NCBI GenBank assembly: GCA_963818505.1
Contig: CAWFSJ010000005.1
Span: 1,116,001-1,180,000, forward strand
Reading direction: 5' to 3'
DNA: 64,000 nucleotides
Source: JADKAV01 sp963818505
Lineage (GTDB): Bacteria > Actinomycetota > Actinomycetes > S36-B12 > UBA10799
In this document: positions 7,342 through 15,784 of the stretch, piece after piece
How the letters are laid out: each line of letters opens with the position of its first letter
Position numbering within the stretch: the first letter of the stretch is position 1
Program-made: the position numbers and the translations under genes
Notes under the pieces: model-generated
Told to the model about the DNA's origin: nothing
Databases searched by the model: none
What the model saw: the letters and a program-made list of their open reading frames with translations, nothing else

Positions 7342-8567
7342 AGCGCTTCCTTCTCTTTGCCTGCCATCGACATCAGCGCGGGTAGAGGCAGATCTTTGCC
7401 GGGAAGCAGGATGTTCCAGTACATCCAGCGGAACATCAACTTGCCCCAGTGGTTGAGTTCGGTCTCCTTGAGCAGTGAGAACGGTCCAACACCTGGCAGC
7501 GGGTACTTGCCGGGCAGCGGCTCGGTGTCGTAGTTGAAGTCGATCAGCAGCCCCTTGCCGTGCCCGGATTCGATGAAGCAGTTCGCGTGGCCGTCGAACG
7601 CCTCGGGCATCGGCAGGCCCTGGACGTGGGCCAGGAAGTTCTTCTCGAACAGGTCCACCGCGAAGTGCGCCACAGAGCCGGCCTTGGAAGCTGGGATGTC
7701 GGAGGCGTCACCGAGGGCGAAGATGTTGTCGTACTTCTTGCTCAGCAGTGTGTGCGGATCCACCGGCACGTAGTTCAAGTCGTCGCCGAGACCTGACTTG
7801 GCGATGTAGTCGGCGCCCATGTTGACCGGGATGGTGACCAGCAGGTCGAACGGGATCTCGCGCTCATCGAACGAGACGATCTTGCCTGCCTCGGCGTCCA
7901 CGGACTCGATCATGAAGTCGGGCTCGAGGTTGATCTTGCGGTCGTCGAGCATGGAACCGAGGTGCTTGCTGGCCACCGGTTTGGTGAAGGCACCCTCCAA
8001 TGGTGTGACGTAAGTGATCTCCACCTTGTCGCGCATGCCCTTCTCCTCGAAGAAGGCGTCGGCAAGGAACGTGAACTCCAGCGGGGCGACCGGGCACTTG
8101 ATGGGCATCTCGCAGATCTGGATGGCGAGTTTGCCGCCCTCCCAGGTCTTGAGTTTTTCGCCGAGGGCGGTCGTGCCCTCGTAGGTGTAGAACTCGTGGA
8201 CGTTGTCGCGCAGGCCATCCTCCATGCCGGGGGTCTGGTCGGGCCGTGGGGTCGTCCCGGTCGCGATGATGAGGTAGTCGTAGCTGAGTTCCTGGCCGCC
8301 TTCGAGCAGGACCTTGTTGTCCTCCGGGAAGACCTGGTCGATCGTCGCCGTGATCAACTCCACGCCCTCCGGGACGAACTTCTTCGTCGGCTTGACGACC
8401 TCATCCGGGGTGTAGGCGCCGAAGGGGATGAAGAGGTAGCCGGGCTGGTAGTAGTGCGTCTGGTGCTGCTCGACCATGGTGATCTTCCAGTCAGGCAGGT
8501 GCTTGGCCAGTTTGTTGGCGGCCATGGTTCCGGCGGTTCCGGCGCCGAGGATCAAGAGCCTCTTCAT
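7338..8567 (-). CDS. Sulfide:quinone oxidoreductase-like flavoprotein
   Basis: 409-aa FAD protein of the pyridine-nucleotide-disulfide family. It has an N-terminal GAGTAGTMAA dinucleotide motif (8-17), ATGTTPRPDQ near 102-111, and the FALGDASDIPASKAG FAD motif near 283-297. Three cysteines at SQR-like positions are Cys152 and Cys158 (CEMPIKCPVAP) and Cys330 (NCFIESG), so it probably oxidises sulfide to a persulfide or polysulfide and passes electrons to quinone at the inner membrane face. The hydrophobic, Trp-rich C terminus could dock to the membrane. It is coupled by 4-bp overlaps to the regulator upstream and DUF1641 downstream. Confidence 0.9.
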   Translation of the reverse strand: MKRLLILGAGTAGTMAANKLAKHLPDWKITMVEQHQTHYYQPGYLFIPFGAYTPDEVVKPTKKFVPEGVELITATIDQVFPEDNKVLLEGGQELSYDYLIIATGTTPRPDQTPGMEDGLRDNVHEFYTYEGTTALGEKLKTWEGGKLAIQICEMPIKCPVAPLEFTFLADAFFEEKGMRDKVEITYVTPLEGAFTKPVASKHLGSMLDDRKINLEPDFMIESVDAEAGKIVSFDEREIPFDLLVTIPVNMGADYIAKSGLGDDLNYVPVDPHTLLSKKYDNIFALGDASDIPASKAGSVAHFAVDLFEKNFLAHVQGLPMPEAFDGHANCFIESGHGKGLLIDFNYDTEPLPGKYPLPGVGPFSLLKETELNHWGKLMFRWMYWNILLPGKDLPLPALMSMAGKEKEAL

Positions 8568-9250
8568 CGTTTCTCCTCTTTAGGTGCGCCGACCGGTGCC
8601 GACGCGGTTCTGGACAGTGCTGCGGCGATACGAGGGAGTGCGTCGAGTACGCGGCGCCTTCCCTGCGGGTCTAGGTCATAGAAGCCGGGGTGCGGATGGT
8701 CGACCGGGCTGACGCCGCCGGCCAGGACCATGCCGACCAGTTCCCGGCCGGAGCGCACGAACGCCCGGGCGCATTCGAAACCGAACTCCCCGGGCTGGAA
8801 GGTGGCCTCGAATGTGTGCTCGTCGGCCAAGCTCTGCCACTCGGCGATACACGTCGAGAGCACCAGCGGGTCATCGACGTGGGCGGTCATCCACTCGCAC
8901 GGGTTCGCGATCGGGGTGATGGGGTGGCCGTCCATGTCGGTCACGAGGATCATCACGCCGAGCAGGTCGCCGGACAGATCCGCGATCGCAGCGGCGACGG
9001 TCGGGTCCAGCGGGGAGGTGTTCAGTACCGGAGGTTGGGCGCTGATGAGCCCGTAGATCTCGTCGGCCGGGAATCGCCATTGCTTGCCGACGCGGATGGC
9101 CGGCAACCGGCCGTCCTCGGCCATTCGGTAGACGGTGGAGCGGTCGATGTGCAGGACATCCTGGACCTGTCGCGCACTGAGCAAGGTCTGCATTGTGCTG
9201 TTTGAGATCTGCACACTCTGCATGTAATGCATCATACGCCGCGTATGCAT
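8564..9250 (-). CDS. HTH (excisionase/MerR-type) regulator with PocR-like sensor domain
   Basis: Up to 228 aa. An N-terminal winged-helix DNA-binding domain (LLSARQVQDVLHIDRSTVYRMAEDGRLPAIRVGKQWRF read as two segments) is followed by a PocR-type ligand-binding domain with conserved Cys residues (NPCEWM, STCIAEW, FGFECA) and the motif GRELVGMVLAGGVSP. It is the first gene of the sulfur operon, overlapping the SQR start by 4 bp, so it likely senses a small ligand, perhaps a sulfur species, and controls its own operon. Starts at 9250, 9223 or 9193 are possible; 9193 (MQTLLSARQ) begins just before the HTH and places the palindrome at 9233-9247 upstream. Confidence 0.8.
   Translation of the reverse strand: MHTRRMMHYMQSVQISNSTMQTLLSARQVQDVLHIDRSTVYRMAEDGRLPAIRVGKQWRFPADEIYGLISAQPPVLNTSPLDPTVAAAIADLSGDLLGVMILVTDMDGHPITPIANPCEWMTAHVDDPLVLSTCIAEWQSLADEHTFEATFQPGEFGFECARAFVRSGRELVGMVLAGGVSPVDHPHPGFYDLDPQGRRRVLDALPRIAAALSRTASAPVGAPKEEKR
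9233..9247. promoter_or_regulatory. Candidate operator of the sulfur operon
   Basis: Perfect 7-bp inverted repeat catacgc-c-gcgtatg. It is 40 bp upstream of the most HTH-proximal start codon (9193) of the regulator gene. On the minus strand it contains a TATGAT that could serve as a -10 element. Binding by the adjacent regulator is inference. Confidence 0.4.
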
Positions 9251-9360
9251 ATCTTGACTACCCCGGGGGAGTTCGACCCGTGACGACCCGCGTTGGGTGC
9301 TCCCGCTTGGTTACCGTGTGGCGTACCGGGGGCACACCGTCGGACGGGAAGGGGTTCATA

Positions 9361-9881
9361 TGCCACGCACCACCACAGTCGAGCTGACCGCCGGCACGGT
9401 CACGGTTCACACCGGTGTCGAGGGTTCGGCCTCGCGTGCGGGACACCGCCTCGCGCTGGGGTTCCCGGACTGGGACGCGACGGTGCAGATGGTCCGAGGA
9501 CAGGCTGTGGCGATCACTTTGCGTGTCGGCCTGGGCAGTCTGGAGGTGCTGTCCGGAGCCGGCGGAGTGACGCCCCTGACCCCGGTGGACAGGCAGGTGA
9601 TCAAGCGCAACGCCGCCAAGACCCTTGATGTCGCACGCTTCCCCGACGTGACATTCGCATCGACGCAGATCGTGGATCAGCAGGTGAGCGGAGCCCTGAC
9701 GATCCATGGCGCGACCTGCCAGATCACCGCTGCGATCGAGGTCGTTGACGGCCGGGCCACAGCCAGCATCCCACTACGCCAGAAGGACTTCGGCGTGAAA
9801 CCGTACTCCCTGATGTTCGGGCAGTTGAGGGTTGCTGACGAGGTGGTCGTCGACCTCGACATCGAGGTGCCGCCGAGCTAG
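9361..9881 (+). CDS. YceI-family lipocalin-like protein
   Basis: 173 aa. The pattern RNAAKTLDVARFPDVTFAST, then TIHGATCQI and RQKDFGVKPYSLMFGQLRVADEVVVDLDIEV is the YceI lipid-binding beta barrel. No signal peptide is seen, unlike periplasmic YceI, so it is probably cytosolic; it may bind an isoprenoid or amphiphile. ATG 9361 has GGGAAGGGG upstream. The TAG stop overlaps the 3' end of the leftward propeller gene. Confidence 0.87.
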
Positions 9882-11701
9882 GAGCCGCGCAGCACGGCCA
9901 AACCGTTCACAGTGCCCACGAAGAAGTCACCGTTGTCGTCCAGGTATGCGCCCGCGTAGTGGTTGTTGAAGGTTGTGCCGGCTCCCGCGCGCCGGGTCCA
10001 CACGACGTCCCCGCTAGCCAGGTCGACGGCCGTGAAGTACCACGCGTCCACACCCAGAGCATTCGGCGGCTTCGTGTAAGTCAGCACCAGCCCGCCGACC
10101 GTTGTGGCTTTGGAGACCAGTGAGGGAATGCGGATGTCGCTGGTCCATCGGATCGTGCAGTCGCCTGCGTCAATGACGGCAAGGCCTGGTTCGGTGCTGC
10201 GACCCGCGGTGGTCGAGGTGATCGCCGGCTTGTAGCCGTAGTTGTTCTCCACGACCAGTGCCCCGTCGATCGCGATCAGGGAGTTCTCCGTCGCGCTCGC
10301 GTTGTCTGCGAAAACCGGTTGCTTACACGTCAACTTGCCGGTCTCCCGGTCCATCACCAGTACGTTCATGCGCGGATCGGCGTTATCGGTGATCGCCACG
10401 GAATCCCCGAAAAGCGTCGGCGTCGTCCCTGTTGCTCGGCTGGTCTGGCCCGGTTTCTGCCGGGTGCCGGTGTCGTACTCGCTGCGCCATGCGACCCGCG
10501 GCGCTGCCGTCGCGCCCGCCTCCAGCCGGTACAACGCCGCCCCGGTCGCAACGTAGATACCTTCTTCGGCCACGGCGAAGGAGTTCTCGATGTCTTCGCC
10601 TGAGAGGTTGAGTGCCTCGGGTTCGCCGTCGCGAACGACGCCGACTGTGCCGAGTGAACCGACGTACCAGTACCTGCCTTCCCAATCGGGCTGCACCGAG
10701 GTCACCTGTTCGTCGGGCTGAAGGGTGGCGGACACATCGATGCTGTCCACCTCCTGCAACCCATCCGTGGTGGCCAGTACGCGGATCACCCCGCCGCGCG
10801 ACGGGAACACGATCCGGTCCTCGCTGTCGAGGACGAAGTAACCACCGCCGGAGAAGTCGGTCAAGCTCGGTCGACGTTCACCGACCACCTGTCGGTCCAG
10901 AACCTTGAGACTGGCCGGGTCGACGATCAGCGCCACGACCCGGGTCAGTGTTGAACACAGCGTGATCAAGCGGCCTTGTGAGTCGAAGGTGATCGTCGCG
11001 CAATCACCACCGGTGAACAGGGACTCGACGGCCGCCTCGCGCGGTCGGGCCGGTGCCGGCAGGTCGTAGGCGTCGGTGGCCCACGCGTCGTTGTGGATGC
11101 TGTTGAAAGGGTTGGCGGCCAGGGTCGGGTTCTGGGGGGTCCGGGTCGCCGGTGGGCCCGCAGGGGTTGCCAAGGGTGCACCCGAGCCGCCTGAGGCGAA
11201 CAGGGCCATCGGATCGACGGGCAGTGCTGTGGAGGTCGCGCCAACCACGCCCACCGCCGTCGCCCCGGAGGCGAACGCGGCCAGCCACCACCACCGCTTG
11301 CGCCCTGAGGTGTCGTGCTCAGACCCACGGATGATGACTATCAGCGCGACCGTGCTGAGGACCGCCAGCGCCACGAGCAACCACGCCGAGGGGCCGAACG
11401 GACGCAGGAACGGGACCCCCGCGTGGAGCAGGACACCCGGCTGGAGCAGCAGCGCCGCGATACCCCGGGTTTTGTGCGCCACCCCCCATGCGGCCAGGAA
11501 GAGCAGCAACGCGAACAGTGAACCGAGCAGGTAGGAGAACCCTTGGGCGGTGACGTCGGCGATTCCGACCTGCGTCACGCTCTTGCCGATGATCCCGGCA
11601 CCCACGAAGAAGTTGGATACAGCCAGAACGGGATGGATGACCAGCACGGCTTCCGCAGCCAGAAGTCCCGCCGCGACCAAGCGCTGGGAACGTGTGACCA
11701 T
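9878..11701 (-). CDS. Membrane-anchored PQQ-like beta-propeller protein
   Basis: 607 aa from ATG 11701 (MVTRSQRLVAAGLL). A longer frame reaches 11806 but adds only a non-conserved leader. Residues 1-140 hold about four membrane segments; the following Pro/Ala linker leads to a large extracytoplasmic propeller with repeats such as YFTAVDLASGDVVWTRRAG and GDFFVGTVNGLAVLRG, typical of the PQQ-like/pyrrolo-quinoline repeat fold. No PQQ-dehydrogenase active site is recognisable, so a structural or binding role is more likely than catalysis. Convergent with YceI. Confidence 0.75.
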   Translation of the reverse strand: MVTRSQRLVAAGLLAAEAVLVIHPVLAVSNFFVGAGIIGKSVTQVGIADVTAQGFSYLLGSLFALLLFLAAWGVAHKTRGIAALLLQPGVLLHAGVPFLRPFGPSAWLLVALAVLSTVALIVIIRGSEHDTSGRKRWWWLAAFASGATAVGVVGATSTALPVDPMALFASGGSGAPLATPAGPPATRTPQNPTLAANPFNSIHNDAWATDAYDLPAPARPREAAVESLFTGGDCATITFDSQGRLITLCSTLTRVVALIVDPASLKVLDRQVVGERRPSLTDFSGGGYFVLDSEDRIVFPSRGGVIRVLATTDGLQEVDSIDVSATLQPDEQVTSVQPDWEGRYWYVGSLGTVGVVRDGEPEALNLSGEDIENSFAVAEEGIYVATGAALYRLEAGATAAPRVAWRSEYDTGTRQKPGQTSRATGTTPTLFGDSVAITDNADPRMNVLVMDRETGKLTCKQPVFADNASATENSLIAIDGALVVENNYGYKPAITSTTAGRSTEPGLAVIDAGDCTIRWTSDIRIPSLVSKATTVGGLVLTYTKPPNALGVDAWYFTAVDLASGDVVWTRRAGAGTTFNNHYAGAYLDDNGDFFVGTVNGLAVLRGS

Positions 11702-11823
11702 GCCGCGAAGCGTAGCCGTTGGCCAACTACTGAGGGTGACCGAATTGCTGCGCTCCTTCAGGCGAACACCTGACTTGTGCGCACGGGCGACAACTGGTAC
11801 CGGCACGGCTATATCTTTCGGCT

Positions 11824-12645
11824 ATGCGACGCTTGATTGTTTCCTTGTTCCTCATCCCTGCTCTGGCATTCACCGCTGTCCCGACCGCGACTGCGGCGCC
11901 CGGCATCCGGGGTACCGCCCAGTACCAGGAGTTGAAGGCGTACGTTGCCCAACTCAACGCTGAGAAGACCCAGCAGCAGACACAGGCGCAGATCAGCAAA
12001 TACCGCGCCGAACTGTCCAAGCGCAAGGCCAAGGCGTCGACCAAGGTGCGCTCCTTGTACCAAGCCCGCATGAAGCAGGTCCGGCAGGTGCGGGAGAACC
12101 GCAAGGCGAAGGTTCTGCGGTTGAAGCAGAAGCGCAACCAGCAGGTGGCAGCATTGAAGACCGCCCTTCAATCGCGGCTCAACTCGATCGCCGCCGATCG
12201 CCGCGCCGCCATCTCGCGGATCAACACCTCGTACGCGACCCGGCAGCAGAACCTGAACGAGAAGCTGACCAAGGCACGCAAGAAGCTGGCCAAGGCGACC
12301 AATCCGGTTGTGCGTCAGAACCTGCGCGAGGAGATCTCTGCCATCCAGGACCAACTGAACACCTTGGCCCAGGAGAAGCGCGATGACCTGAACGTGGCGA
12401 ACAACAAGTACGACGACCAGGTGCAGACCGCTCGCGAGTCCTTCTCGCAGCGCATCGAGAACACCAAAGAGCAAGCCAACGCCAACATCACGCAGTTGCA
12501 GACCCGGCTTCGCGAGCTGTACCAGCAGGCCAAGCAGAACGCCCAGCAGAGCCGGGCCGACGGGTTCTCGATCGTGAAGAGCAAGTACGAAGAGGGCGTG
12601 GGCTACATCAACCAGATGCCGGTCAATCCTGGCGACGGCCAGTAG
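11824..12645 (+). CDS. Secreted coiled-coil protein, unknown function
   Basis: 273 aa with a signal peptide (MRRLIVSLFLIPALAFTAVPTATAA) and then almost uninterrupted charged alpha helix from about residue 35 to 250, rich in Lys, Gln, Arg and Ala with heptad-like spacing (KYRAELSKRKAKASTKVRSL, KLTKARKKLAKATN). No catalytic domain is visible. It resembles extracytoplasmic coiled-coil spacers of actinobacteria but I cannot assign a family. The 122-bp gap to the divergent propeller gene should hold both promoters. Confidence 0.72.
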   Translation: MRRLIVSLFLIPALAFTAVPTATAAPGIRGTAQYQELKAYVAQLNAEKTQQQTQAQISKYRAELSKRKAKASTKVRSLYQARMKQVRQVRENRKAKVLRLKQKRNQQVAALKTALQSRLNSIAADRRAAISRINTSYATRQQNLNEKLTKARKKLAKATNPVVRQNLREEISAIQDQLNTLAQEKRDDLNVANNKYDDQVQTARESFSQRIENTKEQANANITQLQTRLRELYQQAKQNAQQSRADGFSIVKSKYEEGVGYINQMPVNPGDGQ

Positions 12646-12666
12646 GGGTCCCGGTGTGCCGGGCCA

Positions 12667-13158
12667 CTAACCGGCAGCCTCGAACACCGCCAGCGTCTCC
12701 TCGCTGAACAGCACGAAGATCACCTCGCGCACACCCGTGCCGGGCGTGGCCTCGCGCACGGTTTCCACGGCGATGCGCGCGGCCGCCTCGACGGGGTAGC
12801 CGTAGACCCCGCAGCTGATGGCGGGAAACGCAATCGTGCGCACACCGTGCTGGTCGGCGACTTCCATGCTGCTCCGGTAGGCCGAGGCGAGCATGTCAGG
12901 TTCATGGTGGTGACCGCCTCGCCAAACCGGACCCACCGTGTGGATGATGTACCGCGCCGGCAGCGCGAAGCCGTCGGTGATGCGAGCCTCTCCGGTTGGG
13001 CAGGGCGCAACCGCACGACAGGCAGCCGGAAGTTCAGGACCGGCCGCGAGGTGGATGGCGCCGTTGACACCCGACCCGTTGGCCAGCGACTTATTGGCGG
13101 CGTTGACGATCGCATCGACGTCGTACGTGGTGATGTCGCCGCGCTCGAAATGAATCAT
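12667..13158 (-). CDS. Macrodomain protein (ADP-ribose-binding type)
   Basis: 163 aa, a single macrodomain. Features are GDIT near the N terminus, NAANKSL (catalytic Asn region), the glycine loop GSGVNGAIHLAAG, and PAISCGVYGYP. In O-acetyl-ADP-ribose deacetylase / mono-ADP-ribosyl hydrolases of the MacroD/YmdB class the glycine loop usually reads GVDGAIH with a catalytic Asp; here that residue is Asn32. The protein should bind ADP-ribose, but hydrolase activity may be weakened. It is convergent with the coiled-coil gene and divergent from the YfcC gene. Confidence 0.92.
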   Translation of the reverse strand: MIHFERGDITTYDVDAIVNAANKSLANGSGVNGAIHLAAGPELPAACRAVAPCPTGEARITDGFALPARYIIHTVGPVWRGGHHHEPDMLASAYRSSMEVADQHGVRTIAFPAISCGVYGYPVEAAARIAVETVREATPGTGVREVIFVLFSEETLAVFEAAG

Positions 13159-13216
13159 GCTCTGAGGCTAATCGCCGAAACGCGCATCAGGCATTGTGCA
13201 CTAGTACCCTCCGTGC

Positions 13217-14785
13217 ATGGCTGGGGCCGAGAGCATGACCAAGACGAAGAAGTTCCAATTCCCGAGTGCTGTCACAACACTGGCGATCGTCACGGTCCTG
13301 GTGTGGATCGCGGCGATCTTCCTGCCATCCGGGCGCTACCAACTCGACGGCGAAGGCGCGCCCATTCCCGGGACGTTCGAGCAGGTTCCGTCCCCCCTAG
13401 AGGGCTGGGCCTACTTCCAGCAACTGCTCTTGGCGCCCATCAACGGCATCTACGGCTTGTTCAACCCCGAGACCGACTTCGTGGACACCGAGACGATCGG
13501 GTTCGTGTTCGGGCAGGTCGGCGTCATCGTGTTCATCATGGCGATCGGCGCCTTCATCTCCGTCAGCTTCTACACCCGGGCGCTGGACGTGGCAGTTGCT
13601 GGGATTGCCCACCGCCTGCGCAGCAAGGGGTGGCTGCTCATCACCGCCGTCATGGTGCTGTTCTCACTTCTCGGTTCCACGATGGGTTTCTCCGTGGAGA
13701 CGCTGGGCTTCTACGCGCTGTTCATCCCGCTGATGGGCGCCTTGGGTTATGACCGCTTGGTGACGGCGGCCATGATCATCCTTGGCGCGATGATCGGGGT
13801 GATGGGGGCCACGGTGAACCCGTTCTCCATCGGGGTCGCGGCAGGTGAGGCGGGCGTCTCGATCGGTGAGGGTCTCGGCCTTCGAATGATCATGTGGGTT
13901 GTGCTCACGGCGATGGCCACAGCGTGGGTGGTGCGCTACGCCGCCAAGGTCCGCAAGGACCCGGACGCCTCCTTGGTCGGCTGGGATGACCCGGACCCCG
14001 ATGACGAGACGACCACCGACAAGATGGCCGAGGATGTCGAAGACCCCGCACTGAGCCACACCCTGACCGGCACGCAGAAGTGGGTGCTGGCCATCACGAT
14101 CTTCGCGTTCGGGCTAATGATCTTCTCTGTCATCCCCTGGTCGTCGATCTTCGGCGCGACCACCGGACCGGCCGATTACTACGTCGGCCACCAGACAACC
14201 GCAGCACCCTTCTGGTTCGAACTGAACTGGTGGTTCCCGCAGTTGGCGATGCTTTTCATCTTGGCCTCCGTGCTGGTCGGGGTGGTTGCGCGGTTGCCCG
14301 AGAAGGAGATCGTCCGGCTCATCGGGGTGGGTGCCGCGGACATGATCGGCCCGGCCATGGTCGTCCTGCTGGCCGGCGGCGTTTCGGTGATCATGAACAA
14401 CACCCAGACGCTCGACACGATTCTCAACTCGATGGAGCAACTTGTCGCAGGGGCCTCCGCCGGGGTGTTCGCGGTCGTGACGGTCATCATCAACATCCCG
14501 CTGGCCTTCCTCATCCCGTCGAGCTCCGGTCACGGGGCCTTGGCCATGCCGCTGCTGGCGCCGCTGGCCGACTTCGCCGGTGTGTCCCGGTCCACCACCA
14601 TCACGGCGTGGATCACAGGTCACGGGTTCACCCTGCTGTGGTCGCCCACCAGCGTCGTCGTCGTCGGTGGCTTGGCGATCGCGAAGGTCGGCTACGACAA
14701 GTACTTGCGCTTCGTGTGGCCGCTGTTGATCGGCTTGTTCGTCGTGTCGTCCGCGATCCTGGCGATAGCTGCAACCCTTGAGTAA
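13217..14785 (+). CDS. YfcC/DcuC-superfamily carboxylate or basic amino acid transporter
   Basis: 522 aa integral membrane protein with about 12 hydrophobic segments and the YfcC-family pattern (VIVFIMAIGAFISV, LLGSTMGFSVETLGFYALFIPLMGALGYD, IPSSSGHGALAMPLLAPLADF). Members of this C4-dicarboxylate anaerobic carrier superfamily move dicarboxylates or exchange arginine/ornithine; the substrate is not certain. A hydrophilic acidic loop (DDPDPDDETTTDKMAEDVED) sits mid-protein. An alternative start is ATG 13235. Confidence 0.88.
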   Translation: MAGAESMTKTKKFQFPSAVTTLAIVTVLVWIAAIFLPSGRYQLDGEGAPIPGTFEQVPSPLEGWAYFQQLLLAPINGIYGLFNPETDFVDTETIGFVFGQVGVIVFIMAIGAFISVSFYTRALDVAVAGIAHRLRSKGWLLITAVMVLFSLLGSTMGFSVETLGFYALFIPLMGALGYDRLVTAAMIILGAMIGVMGATVNPFSIGVAAGEAGVSIGEGLGLRMIMWVVLTAMATAWVVRYAAKVRKDPDASLVGWDDPDPDDETTTDKMAEDVEDPALSHTLTGTQKWVLAITIFAFGLMIFSVIPWSSIFGATTGPADYYVGHQTTAAPFWFELNWWFPQLAMLFILASVLVGVVARLPEKEIVRLIGVGAADMIGPAMVVLLAGGVSVIMNNTQTLDTILNSMEQLVAGASAGVFAVVTVIINIPLAFLIPSSSGHGALAMPLLAPLADFAGVSRSTTITAWITGHGFTLLWSPTSVVVVGGLAIAKVGYDKYLRFVWPLLIGLFVVSSAILAIAATLE

Positions 14786-14880
14786 CATCACGGACAGATA
14801 ACGTTGCAAATTCGTTGCATCCAAATGTGTCCTTGCTTGCGATCTCCTTCATGTAGGTCCCAAACGACGTAGGAGGAGCA

Positions 14881-15462
14881 ATGAAGATCAAGGTAGCCGC
14901 CGCCGGTCTGGCCGTGGCATCGCTAGCGCTGGTGGGTTGTTCCAGTGGCGACAGCAGCGCAGAGTCCACCCCGACCGCCGCCACCAGTGCGGCAGCGTCG
15001 CCCAGCGAGGCGATGTCAGAAGAGGCCATGGAGTCGGGCACCATTGTCGAGGTTGCCTCTGACAACCCCGATTTCAGCACGCTGGTTGCAGCCGTGACCG
15101 CGGCTGACCTGGGCGAAACCCTCAGCGGTGAGGGCCCGTTCACAGTGTTCGCCCCGACGAACGAGGCGTTCGAGGCGCTGCCGGCGGGTCTGCTCGACAA
15201 GTTGCTGCTCCCGGAGAACAAAGAGGTGTTGACCCAGATCCTCACCTACCACGTTGTGGCAGGAGAGGTGATGTCGACCGACATCGAGCCGGGCAAGGTC
15301 CCGACGGTCGAGGGTGAGGACATCACCATCAAGGTGACCGACGGTGCAGTCACCGTCAACGGCGCCAACGTCACCACTGCTGACGTCGAAGCCAGCAACG
15401 GTGTGATCCACGTGATCGACGAGGTCCTCGTTCCGCCGAACGTGGACGTGAACTCGCTGTAG
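14881..15462 (+). CDS. Fasciclin-domain lipoprotein
   Basis: 193 aa. A lipobox (ASLALVGC, Cys20) gives membrane anchoring by lipidation. A Ser/Thr/Ala/Glu-rich linker (21-50) leads to one fasciclin (FAS1) domain with the H1 box GPFTVFAPTNEAFEALP, the YH motif (LTYHVVAGEV) and the H2 box NGVIHVIDEVLVPP. Likely an extracytoplasmic adhesion or matrix protein like MPB70-type proteins. RBS AGGAGGAG lies just before the ATG, and terminator 15471-15505 follows directly. Confidence 0.93.
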   Translation: MKIKVAAAGLAVASLALVGCSSGDSSAESTPTAATSAAASPSEAMSEEAMESGTIVEVASDNPDFSTLVAAVTAADLGETLSGEGPFTVFAPTNEAFEALPAGLLDKLLLPENKEVLTQILTYHVVAGEVMSTDIEPGKVPTVEGEDITIKVTDGAVTVNGANVTTADVEASNGVIHVIDEVLVPPNVDVNSL

Positions 15463-15470
15463 CTCTAATC

Positions 15471-15505
15471 GAAGAAGCCCCTCGGTAAGCCGGGGGGCTT
15501 CTTCG
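15471..15505 (+). terminator. Intrinsic-type terminator of the fasciclin gene
   Basis: Hairpin gaagaagccccTcgg-taag-ccGggggcttcttc, 15-bp stem with one G-U pair and a 4-nt loop, 9 bp after the stop codon. Only a weak T-rich stretch follows. Confidence 0.85.
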
Positions 15506-15571
15506 TGTATGGCGGCGGGCGGCCCGCGCCTTTGCTGGTGTTGGATTGGGGCTTTCCAGCTCTGCAGACGT

Positions 15572-15605
15572 GAAGAAGCCCCCCGGTGATCCGGGGGGCT
15601 TCTTC
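15572..15605 (-). terminator. Terminator of the 43-aa small gene (perfect hairpin)
   Basis: Stem gaagaagccccccgg with loop tgat and a perfect 15-bp complement. It lies 13 bp after the stop of the leftward small gene at 15619-15750 and can also back up the fasciclin terminator. Its stem is almost identical to that of the terminator 101 bp upstream. Confidence 0.85.
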
Positions 15606-15618
15606 AAGCTTCGAGGTC

Positions 15619-15750
15619 CTACTTACGGGGAGCCTTCGAGTCAGGAACGAGCGCGGACTTGCCTTTGACTGCCGCGTTCAGGTGCTCCTTGTAAACGCTG
15701 TTGTTGATGTTCAGCTGGTTACTGGTCTTGTCACCTTTGTGTCCGTACAT
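15619..15750 (-). CDS. Small basic protein of 43 aa, unknown function
   Basis: A complete short gene. ATG 15750 follows a near-consensus Shine-Dalgarno (GAGGAGGTGAAGAGC-ATG), the frame encodes 43 residues beginning MYGHKGDKTSNQLNINNSVY and ending in VPDSKAPRK, and TAG at 15619 is followed by a perfect terminator. The product is Lys- and Asn-rich with no Cys, no signal peptide and no membrane helix; net charge is strongly positive. A promoter candidate is at 15785-15814. I do not recognise the family. The full set of signals supports a real and possibly highly expressed gene; a nucleic-acid- or ribosome-associated role is a guess. Confidence 0.75.
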   Translation of the reverse strand: MYGHKGDKTSNQLNINNSVYKEHLNAAVKGKSALVPDSKAPRK

Positions 15751-15784
15751 GCTCTTCACCTCCTCGGATCTTGGCTACTCCCCA

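Noticed and set aside
5798..9250. Full reverse-Dsr sulfur oxidation pathway
   Set aside because: No dsrAB, dsrMKJOP or hdr genes and TusE lacks the second DsrC cysteine.
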